Shown here piece by piece: positions 34,326-41,960 of a DNA stretch of 64,000 nucleotides (within the stretch, counting starts at the first letter, position 1; each line of letters starts with the position of its first letter). This DNA comes from Peribacillus frigoritolerans. GTDB taxonomy: Bacteria > Bacillota > Bacilli > Bacillales > DSM-1321. The translations under genes were made by a program, and so were the position numbers. Below the pieces are notes generated by a model. It did no database searches. It saw nothing but the letters and a program-made list of their open reading frames with translations, and was not told where the DNA came from. The DNA lies in the NCBI RefSeq assembly GCF_001636405.1, contig NZ_KV440950.1, positions 1,077,712-1,141,711 on the forward strand, in the 5' to 3' direction.

Positions 34326-34997
34326 TTGGAAATTGAAAAATATAATTTGGTTAATCAAAATAATTGTAAAAAACCTAATTATAAAATAGATGATAAAGAA
34401 ATATATTTTGATATTTATGTTAGCCCTGATAAAGAAGTGTGTATCATAGGCAGTTTAGACAACAATTATATTTGTTGGACTTCGATTGCCATTCTTGATG
34501 AAAGTGATTTGATTGTTACGATTATCGATTACATATTGAAACGTAAACCTGTTATGGTTTCAAGTATCTCTTGCGCATTAGGATTTCGTTACGAGGAAGT
34601 AATGAACTGGCATAAATTTCTCATTTCCAAAAAACTGTATAGTGATGGTGAGTATCGTTACTACTCACAAGCCAGTCCTGCCTATTTAGGAGATAACGAA
34701 ATGTATCTTGCTAAATATATGTCAGGGGAAATAAACAGGTTTTATTATTTGGAGTTATCGAAGTGTAAATATCGTTTGATGGATAGCTATTATTTTAAAA
34801 TATTAGAAGGTTATAAAAAACTTTTAACACAGAAGGAAAATTACGAATACTATTACGAAATGAAACCTCTTATTTCCTTATTGAAAAGTGAAAGTTATCT
34901 GAAATTATCTCCGAATGAGGAAATAAGAAATATATACTTGGATTGTATGAAGGAATGTTCTAACCTATATAATCGCTATATGTCATCAGTAAGGTAA
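34326..34997 (+). CDS. Hypothetical protein with possible winged-helix
   Basis: The 223-residue product has no family I recognise. It is rich in Tyr, Lys and Glu, with one segment (IIDYILKRKPVMVSSISCAL then FRYEEVMNWHKFLISKKLY) that could be a winged-helix-like fold; this is a guess from predicted helices. There are no signal peptide or membrane segments. TTG 34326 follows AGAAGGAAGG. The next gene, a zinc-ribbon protein, begins 48 bp later and probably shares the transcript. Confidence 0.65.
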   Translation: MEIEKYNLVNQNNCKKPNYKIDDKEIYFDIYVSPDKEVCIIGSLDNNYICWTSIAILDESDLIVTIIDYILKRKPVMVSSISCALGFRYEEVMNWHKFLISKKLYSDGEYRYYSQASPAYLGDNEMYLAKYMSGEINRFYYLELSKCKYRLMDSYYFKILEGYKKLLTQKENYEYYYEMKPLISLLKSESYLKLSPNEEIRNIYLDCMKECSNLYNRYMSSVR

Positions 34998-35044
34998 ATG
35001 ATTGAAATGATATATTAATTATAAATTGTTAGGGGAGATAAAAT

Positions 35045-35293
35045 ATGATTGAATACTTAAATGGAAAGGAATACTGGAACGGAAAGGAATGTACGGGCAA
35101 TTTTGTGTATCGCACATTAGCGGATATGTTCCCCGACGATTATGAACGATACCGAAAAGAATCAATGGAATTTAAAGAAAAGCATACTGTTTTACACTGC
35201 TCTCTTTGTTCTGATAAATGGGTTCATAATGACACCGATATGTCTACTTTTCAATGTCCTTCCTGCAAGTCCATAGAATTTGAAAAGTTATAA
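35045..35293 (+). CDS. Small zinc-ribbon protein
   Basis: The 82-residue product ends in a rubredoxin-like zinc ribbon: LHCSLCSDKW and FQCPSCKSIEF place two CxxC knuckles 19 residues apart. The N-terminal part is polar and Tyr-rich. Such small ribbons often serve as partners or nucleic-acid binders, but no role can be assigned. AGGGGAGATAAAAT precedes the ATG. Repeat copy 11 begins 40 bp after the stop. Confidence 0.72.
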   Translation: MIEYLNGKEYWNGKECTGNFVYRTLADMFPDDYERYRKESMEFKEKHTVLHCSLCSDKWVHNDTDMSTFQCPSCKSIEFEKL

Positions 35294-35332
35294 GCCCTTA
35301 TTAAGTCTTAGTGATTGTGAATAAATGCAATT

Positions 35333-35422
35333 AAACTAAAGGGTGCGTTAGCTGAAGATCGGAGCTGTCATTAAGGGCGCTTTTTCTTTATGCAACAAAA
35401 GGGGCAAGTTAGTTCAACAACT
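35333..35422 (+). repeat. Dispersed hairpin repeat, copy 11
   Basis: AAACTAAAGGGTGCGTTAG, GAAGATCGGAGCTGTCATTA, AGGGCGC, T-run, TTATGCAACAAAAGGGGCAA, GTTAGTTCAACAA. Full length. Confidence 0.92.
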
Positions 35423-35511
35423 GATACTTTAATAAGCCAGTGAAAACAACTTTTTCACGTGGTATATAATAAAAATGTAACTATCCGAACCTTTTAAGAG
35501 AGGCGAATAAC

Positions 35512-36186
35512 ATGAAGGTAGAAATAAGCCACTTCCCTCCAGAAGAAATAATAACTAAGCCTGGCCCAGAAGCCACTTATCCTTTTGAGATAACCGGTGA
35601 GTTCAAATATATCGTAGAGTTTTCTTGTTATATTGATGGGGATTATGCAGAAGCCCATGAAGAATTCTTTTGCAATTGGCTGGAGAGCCCAAATTATTAC
35701 CCTATTTATTCACTTGCGGAAATCTATGATTTTCAACTAGAAGAGTACGAAGAGCTGTTTAAGAAGCAAAATATAGAGTTCAATTATATGAAGGGGAGTA
35801 GTAAAGACTCGTTCTATGTAAAGGTAAATATCCGCAGCCCACAGCAATTTAAACAATATTATCCTTATTTACACGGGAATGGGAGCATGTTGAACCTATC
35901 ATTATGGTCCTTAAAACAGGATGTCTTCAGACTGGAGGAAAGGGAACATGAGTCACCTTATCCCGTAAAAAGGACTAAAAATAACCGAACAAGACTTATT
36001 AAACTAAAATGGATAGCCAATACCCTGATAGCAACGTTAAATGAGAGTTCCACTATGTTTTGGGTAGGGCATGATGGCGATTATATAGCCGCATTCTCAA
36101 ATGATGAAAACTTTTCAACAATAGACTCTCTTCAAAAAATAATGCCGGAAAAGGTTGAGCTGGTGACTGATTATGAATGGGAATAG
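35512..36186 (+). CDS. Hypothetical protein, unknown family
   Basis: The 224-residue product is soluble, acidic and rich in aromatic residues. It opens MKVEISHFPPEEIITKPGPE and has short conserved-looking strands such as LKWIANTLIATLNESSTMFW and DGDYIAAFSNDENFSTIDS. There is no signal peptide or recognised motif. AGAGAGGCGAATAAC precedes ATG 35512. Repeat copy 12 starts 25 bp after the stop. Function unknown. Confidence 0.68.
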   Translation: MKVEISHFPPEEIITKPGPEATYPFEITGEFKYIVEFSCYIDGDYAEAHEEFFCNWLESPNYYPIYSLAEIYDFQLEEYEELFKKQNIEFNYMKGSSKDSFYVKVNIRSPQQFKQYYPYLHGNGSMLNLSLWSLKQDVFRLEEREHESPYPVKRTKNNRTRLIKLKWIANTLIATLNESSTMFWVGHDGDYIAAFSNDENFSTIDSLQKIMPEKVELVTDYEWE

Positions 36187-36210
36187 TGTTTTCCCTTTCC
36201 AACCCTTGTT

Positions 36211-36297
36211 GAACCAACGGGTGCTTTATTTCATTATCAAGAGCTGATCAGCAGCTCTTTTTCTTATGGAACTAAAGGGGCAGGATAGTTAAACAAG
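36211..36297 (+). repeat. Dispersed hairpin repeat, copy 12 (variant loop)
   Basis: GAACCAACGGGTGCTTTATT, then stem GAGCTGATCAGCAGCTC (differs from the AGCTGTC type yet pairs), T-run, TTATGGAACTAAAGGGGCAG and ATAGTTAAACAAG. Confidence 0.92.
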
Positions 36298-36490
36298 AAA
36301 GTCGGGACCAATCATTTGCCTAATATATATGGATAAAGAGAGTTGAGCTTTTTAATTCAGCTAAAGTGTGCTTCGTACTGGAAAATGGTCACTGATTATC
36401 AATAACGCGATCTATATGAGCGAGCAAAAAATGAAGGCATCCTCATAAGAGAAGAAGAAGTCGTGTCAGAAAATAAATAATTCCCTATCA

Positions 36491-36518
36491 AAAAACCACA
36501 CATCATGGTGTGGTTTTT
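36491..36518. terminator. Bidirectional terminator
   Basis: AAAAACCACAC (36491-36501) pairs perfectly with GTGTGGTTTTT (36508-36518). It ends the - strand YfmQ-like gene. Confidence 0.9.
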
Positions 36519-36531
36519 CATTTTCTTCCTT

Positions 36532-36987
36532 TTATGCTTCTTTTACATCCATTTCCTTCATCATCGAACGCTCTTGGAGACTTTCGGAACGCATGCTATA
36601 TGCCACGAGCTTCTTCTTGTCCTGTTTTACAACATCCACATGGTCGCCGTACACGAACACCAATAACTGAATATCCCTTTTGCCTTTTTTCGTATCAATG
36701 ACCAATGGCTTCACACCACTCTTTGGGTGTAAAAATAAGGAATCGTTTCCGGGGAATATATGATTTTTCTTCAAAACCATCGCATGGTTAACATCCTGAA
36801 TTACTTGGTTCTTCTCTTCCCCTTCCAATCGTTTTCCGTCCATCGTGATCACGGTATTCCCGTCACTAAGTGTTGGATGCATCTTAAATTTATTCAAAAG
36901 CCAATTGACGACATCGGTTGGAAGGCAGGTAACAACTAGTTTAAATATCGTCATAATAATGGTCAAAATCAAAACGGGTCCTGTCAT
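36532..36987 (-). CDS. YfmQ-like protein
   Basis: The 151-residue product has one N-terminal hydrophobic helix (MTGPVLILTIIMTIFKLVVT) then a soluble part with NTVITMDGKRLEGEEKNQVI and HPKSGVKPLVIDTKKGKRDI. It resembles Bacillus subtilis YfmQ from memory; YfmQ has no known function. ATG 36987 is chosen because GGAGATGATGAAAAA precedes it, making the N-terminal helix the true start; a longer upstream frame adds 35 unrelated residues. The gene is alone on the - strand. Confidence 0.65.
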   Translation of the reverse strand: MTGPVLILTIIMTIFKLVVTCLPTDVVNWLLNKFKMHPTLSDGNTVITMDGKRLEGEEKNQVIQDVNHAMVLKKNHIFPGNDSLFLHPKSGVKPLVIDTKKGKRDIQLLVFVYGDHVDVVKQDKKKLVAYSMRSESLQERSMMKEMDVKEA

Positions 36988-37263
36988 TTTTTCATCATCT
37001 CCGTATGTTATAAATGCCTCATGATAAGTAGCTGCCTCTATATTACCAAAAGAATAGACATTTTTTATTCGAAAATATGTCCATTCTCGCAACGTTTTCT
37101 TTTTAGAGCGTGCGGTATCAACTAACGGACAGGGGTTGCTTCCGGAGCTCCTTTCATATGGAAAAGGATAGATTAGTTTAAGAAGCGTAGTGTATTCATA
37201 CTATGCATTAATTTCTTTTCAAATACCCACAATAAGAATACCTGTAGTAAAAGGAGTGCTACA

Positions 37264-37473
37264 CTGGATACTTTATTTTCTTCAATTCACATAATCTTAA
37301 CTGGTATATTAATTGCAATCATAGTCTTTTTCGCTGTCTATGGAATAATCCTTATTTTTATCTTTGCTAAATTTGTAACTAGAAAAAAGGATAAAGGGAT
37401 TATTCTGTTATTTGTTTTCTTAGTTTATTTTAGAAAAATCCTAATTTCACAGTTTGTGTCAACTCTGAAATAA
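37264..37473 (+). CDS. Small two-helix membrane protein with a probable CTG start
   Basis: An open frame of 69 codons begins with CTG 37264, seven bases after a good ribosome binding site (AAGGAG). No ATG, GTG or TTG occurs near this position. The product has two hydrophobic helices separated by FAKFVTRKKDKG (LTGILIAIIVFFAVYGIILI and IILLFVFLVYF). Either the start is CTG, which is rare, or a normal start was lost. Repeat copy 13 follows 8 bp after the stop. Confidence 0.55.
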   Translation: MDTLFSSIHIILTGILIAIIVFFAVYGIILIFIFAKFVTRKKDKGIILLFVFLVYFRKILISQFVSTLK

Positions 37474-37480
37474 TTCTTAT

Positions 37481-37562
37481 AGAACCAACGGGTGCGTTAG
37501 CTGAAGATCGGAGCTGTTTTTAAGGCAGCTTTTTCTTTATGCATGTAAAGTGGGAAGATAAT
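37481..37562 (+). repeat. Dispersed hairpin repeat, copy 13
   Basis: AGAACCAACGGGTGCGTTAG, GAAGATCGGAGCTGTTTTTA, AGGCAGC, T-run, TTATGCATGTAAAGTGGGAA. Confidence 0.9.
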
Positions 37563-37634
37563 CCGATAATAAAAAAATACATATATAACGAGATTTGGTA
37601 AAATTAATTAGAGGAGAAGGGTGCTTTAATTATC

Positions 37635-37851
37635 TTGGTTATTTGTTTCTTTTCTGGAAATATGGCACAAGTGATTGACCCTGGAATAACAACTTTTCGT
37701 GTAGTGATGATATGTGGAATCATTATATCTTTTTCTTAGTGAGAAAGGACTTTGGAGAAAATTAGCTTTAGGTCTTAATATATTTGTTGGTTTAGTTTAC
37801 TTTATGGCTGTTGAATTAATGAGAATAATATTCCAGGGTAATGGATTTTAA
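37635..37851 (+). pseudogene. Frameshifted small membrane protein
   Basis: The first frame reads LVICFFSGNMAQVIDPGITT then a hydrophobic helix (VVMICGIIISF) and a stop near 37740. The next frame continues FLSEKGLWRKLALGLNIFVG and ends MRIIFQGNGF at 37851. A single-base indel at the TTTTTCTTAG region breaks a protein of about 75 residues with two or three helices. AGGAGAAGGG is upstream at 37611. Repeat copy 14 follows 10 bp after the stop. Confidence 0.6.
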
Positions 37852-37860
37852 ATTGTTTAT

Positions 37861-37928
37861 TCAACAAACAGGTGCGTACTTCATTACCAGGAGCTGATCA
37901 ACAGCTCCTTTTTCTTATGGGGATACCC
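37861..37928 (+). repeat. Dispersed hairpin repeat, copy 14 (variant loop)
   Basis: TCAACAAACAGGTGCGTAC, then stem GGAGCTGATCAACAGCTCC, T-run, TTATGGGGAT. The loop is of the copy-12 type. Confidence 0.88.
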
Positions 37929-38033
37929 TATAGTTCTCACATGTCACTGCAAAATTCTATATACTAAAATTAATTAAACTAGAATACACGAAGAACCTTT
38001 AAATAGAAGTGTAATACGAAGGAGGATCATATC

Positions 38034-38786
38034 ATGCTTATTACGGAACGGCATCAATTAATTTTAAAGCTATTAAAAGAAAAGGAGAATGTTAAAATTC
38101 ATGAGCTAGTAGAATTAACAAATACTTCAGAATCTACTTTGCGTCGTGATCTAGATCAATTAGAAAAGCAGAACTACTTAAAACGTGTACATGGTGGAGC
38201 TTCACTTTTACATAGTAAACGAGACGAACCAAGTGTGTTTGAGAAAATAACGCAGAACCTTGAGGAAAAAGCTAAGATAGCAAAATATGCGGCAGAACTA
38301 ATTTTGGACGGCGACTGTGTTTATCTTGATGCTGGAACAACAACGTATCAGATGATCAAACATTTAAGACAAAAAGATATCGTTGTCATTACAAACGGAA
38401 TTGATCATTTAGATGCATTACTTGAAAATGAAATATGTACATATTTCATTGGTGGGTTTGTTAAAAAGATTACCAAAGCAACAGTTGGACGTTATGCATA
38501 CGAAAGTATAAAAAAATACAGATTTGATAAGTGTTTCATGGGTACGAACGCTATTCATTATAATTTTGGATTGACTACCCCAGATCCAGAAGAGGCGCAA
38601 ATAAAAGAAAGAGCCATCTTTTTGTCACGTGAGGCCTTTGTATTAGCAGATCATACAAAATTTGGAGAAGTATCATTTTCTAAGTTTGCAGATTTAAACC
38701 AGACGAAAGTTATTACGAATGAAGAAGGTACAATAACGTTAGGAAAATATAAGGAGAAAACAGAGATAATTATTGTGAGGGACTAA
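38034..38786 (+). CDS. DeoR-family transcriptional regulator
   Basis: The 250-residue product has a DeoR N-terminal HTH (ITERHQLILKLLKEKENVKI, then LVELTNTSESTLRRDLDQLE and LKRVHGGASLL) and a C-terminal DeoRC sugar-phosphate-binding domain (YLDAGTTTYQMIKHL, DKCFMGTNAIHYNFGLTTPD). Regulators of this class usually repress and are released by phosphorylated sugars. It lies just upstream of the fructan/fructose genes on the same strand, so fructose-1- or fructose-6-phosphate is a plausible effector. AAGGAGGATCATATC precedes the ATG. A very long terminator separates it from the operon. Confidence 0.9.
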   Translation: MLITERHQLILKLLKEKENVKIHELVELTNTSESTLRRDLDQLEKQNYLKRVHGGASLLHSKRDEPSVFEKITQNLEEKAKIAKYAAELILDGDCVYLDAGTTTYQMIKHLRQKDIVVITNGIDHLDALLENEICTYFIGGFVKKITKATVGRYAYESIKKYRFDKCFMGTNAIHYNFGLTTPDPEEAQIKERAIFLSREAFVLADHTKFGEVSFSKFADLNQTKVITNEEGTITLGKYKEKTEIIIVRD

Positions 38787-38811
38787 AAACTAAATTTGCT
38801 ATCGTTGAAGG

Positions 38812-38863
38812 AAAGCTGGTATTCAAACTGTCTGATTCAGACAGTTTGAATACCAGCTTTTTT
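38812..38863. terminator. Exceptionally long perfect hairpin
   Basis: Arms 38812-38835 and 38837-38860 are a perfect 24-bp inverted repeat centred on one base (38836). The outer part is AAAGCTGGTATTC and its complement, with a T-run after. It is 26 bp after the DeoR gene. Confidence 0.93.
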
Positions 38864-39048
38864 TGAAGATTCTGAAATTATTTTATTGGAAATTTTCCTC
38901 TTTGTTTTATCACTATAATAAAGAATGCTTGATTTATTGTAATGTGGCCAATTAACAAAGAGGGAAAATCTGCTCCATGTATTAAACATTCCATTTGAAC
39001 GTTTAATATTTTATGTTATCAATATATTTTTTGTAATAATTGGAACTG

Positions 39049-39077
39049 TTGACAATTACAAACAGCTCTAATATAAT
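39049..39077 (+). promoter_or_regulatory. Consensus sigma-A promoter
   Basis: TTGACA (39049-39054), 17-bp spacer, TATAAT (39072-39077). Every base matches the vegetative consensus. The transcript would begin near 39084, about 250 bp before the substrate-binding-protein start. Confidence 0.88.
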
Positions 39078-39117
39078 CAAAATCAATCAAAAACAATCAA
39101 AATCAATCAATTATAAT
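39077..39117 (+). promoter_or_regulatory. Tandem direct repeats, putative DeoR operator
   Basis: Immediately after the -10 box come four direct repeats with a TCAA core (units like AAATCAATCAA and AAACAATCAA). DeoR-family regulators such as IolR bind tandem direct repeats with a related WRAYCAA core. Related units recur at 39197-39205 (ATCAAAATC) and 39222-39230 (TTCAATCAA). Binding here would block transcription start. Confidence 0.65.
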
Positions 39118-39155
39118 TCTAATGTGTAAAGGGGAATCTTATTGTTTTACAAGAG

Positions 39156-39171
39156 ATGAAAGCGTTATCAA
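39156..39171 (+). promoter_or_regulatory. Catabolite-responsive element (cre), site 1
   Basis: ATGAAAGCGTTATCAA matches all 16 positions of the Bacillus cre consensus WTGNAARCGNWWWCAW. It is about 72 bp downstream of the predicted transcription start, a position where CcpA blocks elongation. Confidence 0.85.
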
Positions 39172-39264
39172 TAAATAGTCAATGTAAAAAACTATCAAAA
39201 TCAACCATACTTCCATTGTTTCAATCAAAAATATTCATTTAAGGAGGTGATCTAGTTTAAGAGA

Positions 39265-39280
39265 TTGAGAGCGGTAACAA
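39265..39280 (+). promoter_or_regulatory. Catabolite-responsive element (cre), site 2
   Basis: TTGAGAGCGGTAACAA matches 15 of 16 positions of the cre consensus. It lies further down the same leader. Confidence 0.7.
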
Positions 39281-39333
39281 TTTCTCGTTCTGTAGCTAAT
39301 TATTTTCATCTTCAAAAACTAGGGGGGACTAAT

Positions 39334-40314
39334 ATGGTGAATTATGTAAAAGTAATAGGAATGCTAGTTTTGGCGTTTGTAATTGCCACGATGACGGCAT
39401 GTAGTGGGGCTAGTGAATCATCAAATGGATCAACAGACGGTAACGAAGGACAAAAAGGTAACAAACAATTAACGATCGGTGTAGCGGTGGGTAGTTTAGC
39501 AAACCCTTTCTTCGTCTCCATGGCTAAAGGTGCTGAAGAAGCAGGAAAAGAATTAGGTGCTGAAGTTCTAGTTGAAAGCGCTGAATATGATTTAGCCAAA
39601 CAAGCAGCTCAAATTGAAAACTTTATTACGAAAAAGGTAGATATCATTCTTTTAAATGCTGTTGATACAAAAGGAATTGCGGCAGCTGTTCAACAGGCTA
39701 AAGCGGCTGATATTCCAGTAGTTGCTGTAGATACCAATGCTGAAGGTGGTGTCGATGCCACTGTTACTTCAGACAACTATCAAGCTGGTAAACTGGCCGG
39801 AGAATATGTGATTGAACAATTAGATGGAAAAGGAAAAATAGTTATTATTGATGGACCTCCTGTTTCGGCTGTATCTGATCGTATTCAAGGATTTGAAGAT
39901 GCAATAAAGGATTCCGAAATTAAAGTTATCGCGAAGCAAAATGGAGAAGGGAATCGCGAAAAGGCATTAACGGTGATGGAAAGTATTTTACAAGCTAATT
40001 CATCAGGCTCTATTGACGCTGTATTTGCGATTAATGATCCAGAAGCAATTGGTGTTGAAATTGCTCAAGAGCAAGCGAATCGTAAAGATGAATTTTTCAT
40101 TGTCGGAGTGGACGGTGCTCCTGAAGCCACAGAAGCAATGGCAAAGGAAGGAAGTACAATTGCTGCTACTTCAGCTCAGTCACCTAGTAACATGATCAAA
40201 AAAGCTGTTGAAATCGGAATGAAAGTGAAAAATGATGAAAAAGTTGAGGAGCTTATTAAAGTTCCAGTTGAGATTGTGACTCAAGATACATTAGATTCTT
40301 ACCAAGGTTGGTAA
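39334..40314 (+). CDS. Sugar ABC transporter substrate-binding lipoprotein (RbsB/FrcB-like)
   Basis: The 326-residue product is a periplasmic-binding-protein-I-type sugar receptor. The signal peptide ends in the lipobox MTAC, then a Ser/Gly/Asn linker and the binding domain starting QLTIGVAVGSLANPFFVSMA. Other typical segments are VDIILLNAVDTKGIAAAV, VVAVDTNAEGGVDATVTSDN and VFAINDPEAIGVEIA. ATG 39334 follows AGGGGGGACTAAT; an upstream in-frame TTG (39265) overlaps cre site 2 and would add 23 residues before the signal peptide, so it is rejected. Context suggests fructose as ligand. Confidence 0.9.
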   Translation: MVNYVKVIGMLVLAFVIATMTACSGASESSNGSTDGNEGQKGNKQLTIGVAVGSLANPFFVSMAKGAEEAGKELGAEVLVESAEYDLAKQAAQIENFITKKVDIILLNAVDTKGIAAAVQQAKAADIPVVAVDTNAEGGVDATVTSDNYQAGKLAGEYVIEQLDGKGKIVIIDGPPVSAVSDRIQGFEDAIKDSEIKVIAKQNGEGNREKALTVMESILQANSSGSIDAVFAINDPEAIGVEIAQEQANRKDEFFIVGVDGAPEATEAMAKEGSTIAATSAQSPSNMIKKAVEIGMKVKNDEKVEELIKVPVEIVTQDTLDSYQGW

Positions 40315-40327
40315 GAATCTTTCAATA

Positions 40328-40365
40328 AATAGGCTGATAAGGATTCCTCCTTTAATCAGCCTATT
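40328..40365 (+). promoter_or_regulatory. Intercistronic stem-loop
   Basis: AATAGGCTGAT (40328-40338) pairs perfectly with ATCAGCCTATT (40355-40365). There is no U-run, so it probably stabilises the upstream mRNA or attenuates rather than terminates. It sits between the binding-protein and ATPase genes. Confidence 0.7.
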
Positions 40366-40394
40366 CAAATCAATATAAGGGGTGAGATAAAGGT

Positions 40395-41960
40395 ATGGCT
40401 GTGAATGAAATGTCCCTTAAAGGCCAACAAAGTCTAAAAAAGCCAGTGTTGAATATGGAAGGGATTGGTAAGACATTCTCGAGTGTAACCGTATTGAACA
40501 ATGTGAGAATTGAACTTTATCCAGGTGAAGTACATGCATTAATGGGAGAGAATGGCGCTGGAAAGTCAACTTTCATGAAAATCCTCGCAGGCATTCATAC
40601 ACCTGATGACAATGGTGGGAAAATCTACTTGAAAGGTCAACCAATTTTATGGAAGGACCCTACTGATGCAAGGAACAAAGGAATTAGTGTTATTCATCAG
40701 GAGTTAAACCTTTCTCCTAATTTAACAATAAGTGAAAATATCTTAATGGGTTCCACCTTTCCTAGAAATGGTTTAGGAATGGTGAAATGGGATAAGGTCC
40801 ATGAACGTGCCCAAGAGGTGTTAGATTCAATGGGGTCGAATCTAAATCCACGCCAATTGGTTTCGACCTTAAGTGTTGCTCAACAACAAATGGTCGAGAT
40901 CGCCCGAGCATTATCCTTTAATGCAGAGGTACTCATAATGGATGAACCAACCGCCTCTTTAACAGATAAAGAAATAAAAAAGCTGTTTGAAATTATTGAT
41001 GATTTGAAAAAGCAGGGAGTTGCCATTGTATATATCTCTCACAGAATGGAAGAAATCTTTAAAATTTCTAATAGGTTCACTGTATTACGTGACGGTGAAT
41101 GGATTGCAAGTGGGCCGATTGAAGAGACAAATCCTGATCATCTCGTAAAGCTGATGGTAGGACGGGATTTAAAGGACTTGTTTAATCGGTCAAAAGCCTT
41201 TGGCACAAAAAATCCAAAGGAAGTTTCACCTGTACTTGAATTGAAAAATGTTTCTGATAACACAATTGTAAAGAATGTATCTTTAAAAATTTACCCAGGT
41301 GAAATTGTTGGTTTAGCGGGGCTTGTTGGTGCTGGCAGAACAGAATTGGTTAGGGCCATTTTCGGTTTGTCCGAGTTGAAAAGTGGCGAAATATTGGTTG
41401 ATGGTCAATCTGTTAGAATCAAATCATCAATAGATGCTATTGCTAATAGGATTGCACATGTACCTGAAAGCAGGAAAGAACAAGGGTTATTTTTATCAAT
41501 GTCCGTAAAAGAGAACATCATAATGGCTGAATTGAAAAAACACGCTAAAGCAGGAATTGTTAGTTGGAAGCAAGTAAATGAAAGCGCTAACCAATATATT
41601 GAAGACTTAAATATAAAAATAGCTTCCCCAGAACAGCAAGTATCAAACTTAAGTGGTGGGAATCAACAAAAGGTAGTGATCGCTAGGTGGCTATCAATTG
41701 CACCAAAGGTATTACTACTTGATGAGCCAACACGAGGGGTTGATATAGGTGCCAAGACTGAAATCCACAAGATTGTTTCAAAGCTTGCAGACGAAGGGTT
41801 GGCCGTTTTAATGATATCATCCGAACTTCCTGAAGTATTGGGGGTAAGTGATCGAATACTTGTCATGAGTGAAGGAAGGTTAACAGGCGAGCTTTCGAAG
41901 GAAGAAGCTACACAGGAAACAATTATGCGTTTAGCTACCAAAGGGGGGAGAGAGAAATGA
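40395..41960 (+). CDS. Sugar ABC transporter ATP-binding protein (RbsA-like)
   Basis: The 521-residue product contains two ABC cassettes. The first has Walker A GENGAGKSTFMK, an atypical signature (LSVAQQQMVEIARAL) and Walker B EVLIMDEPTAS. The second has a degenerate P-loop (GLVGAGRTELV), signature LSGGNQQKVVIARWL and Walker B VLLLDEPTRGVD. This asymmetric pattern is normal for RbsA/MglA/XylG-type monosaccharide importers. Start: ATG 40395, or GTG 40401. The stop overlaps the permease start (ATGA), so they are translationally coupled. Confidence 0.93.
   Translation: MAVNEMSLKGQQSLKKPVLNMEGIGKTFSSVTVLNNVRIELYPGEVHALMGENGAGKSTFMKILAGIHTPDDNGGKIYLKGQPILWKDPTDARNKGISVIHQELNLSPNLTISENILMGSTFPRNGLGMVKWDKVHERAQEVLDSMGSNLNPRQLVSTLSVAQQQMVEIARALSFNAEVLIMDEPTASLTDKEIKKLFEIIDDLKKQGVAIVYISHRMEEIFKISNRFTVLRDGEWIASGPIEETNPDHLVKLMVGRDLKDLFNRSKAFGTKNPKEVSPVLELKNVSDNTIVKNVSLKIYPGEIVGLAGLVGAGRTELVRAIFGLSELKSGEILVDGQSVRIKSSIDAIANRIAHVPESRKEQGLFLSMSVKENIIMAELKKHAKAGIVSWKQVNESANQYIEDLNIKIASPEQQVSNLSGGNQQKVVIARWLSIAPKVLLLDEPTRGVDIGAKTEIHKIVSKLADEGLAVLMISSELPEVLGVSDRILVMSEGRLTGELSKEEATQETIMRLATKGGREK

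Larger units (their letters stand above)
36187..36531. other. Convergent intergenic region
   Basis: Contains repeat copy 12, a short coding remnant (36406-36480, LYERAKNEGILIREEEVV and stop, without a start codon) and the terminator at 36491-36518. Confidence 0.5.
38787..39333. other. Regulatory region of the fructan operon
   Basis: This 547-bp region contains, in order, a 24-bp perfect hairpin (38812-38860), a consensus sigma-A promoter (39049-39077), tandem repressor-like repeats (39077-39115), two cre sites (39156, 39265) and a full-length Shine-Dalgarno sequence without an adjacent start (39241-39252). Confidence 0.85.

Noticed and set aside
39265..39333. N-terminal extension of the substrate-binding protein from TTG 39265
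   Set aside because: It would place 23 residues before a normal lipoprotein signal peptide and overlaps a cre site; ATG 39334 has a strong ribosome binding site.
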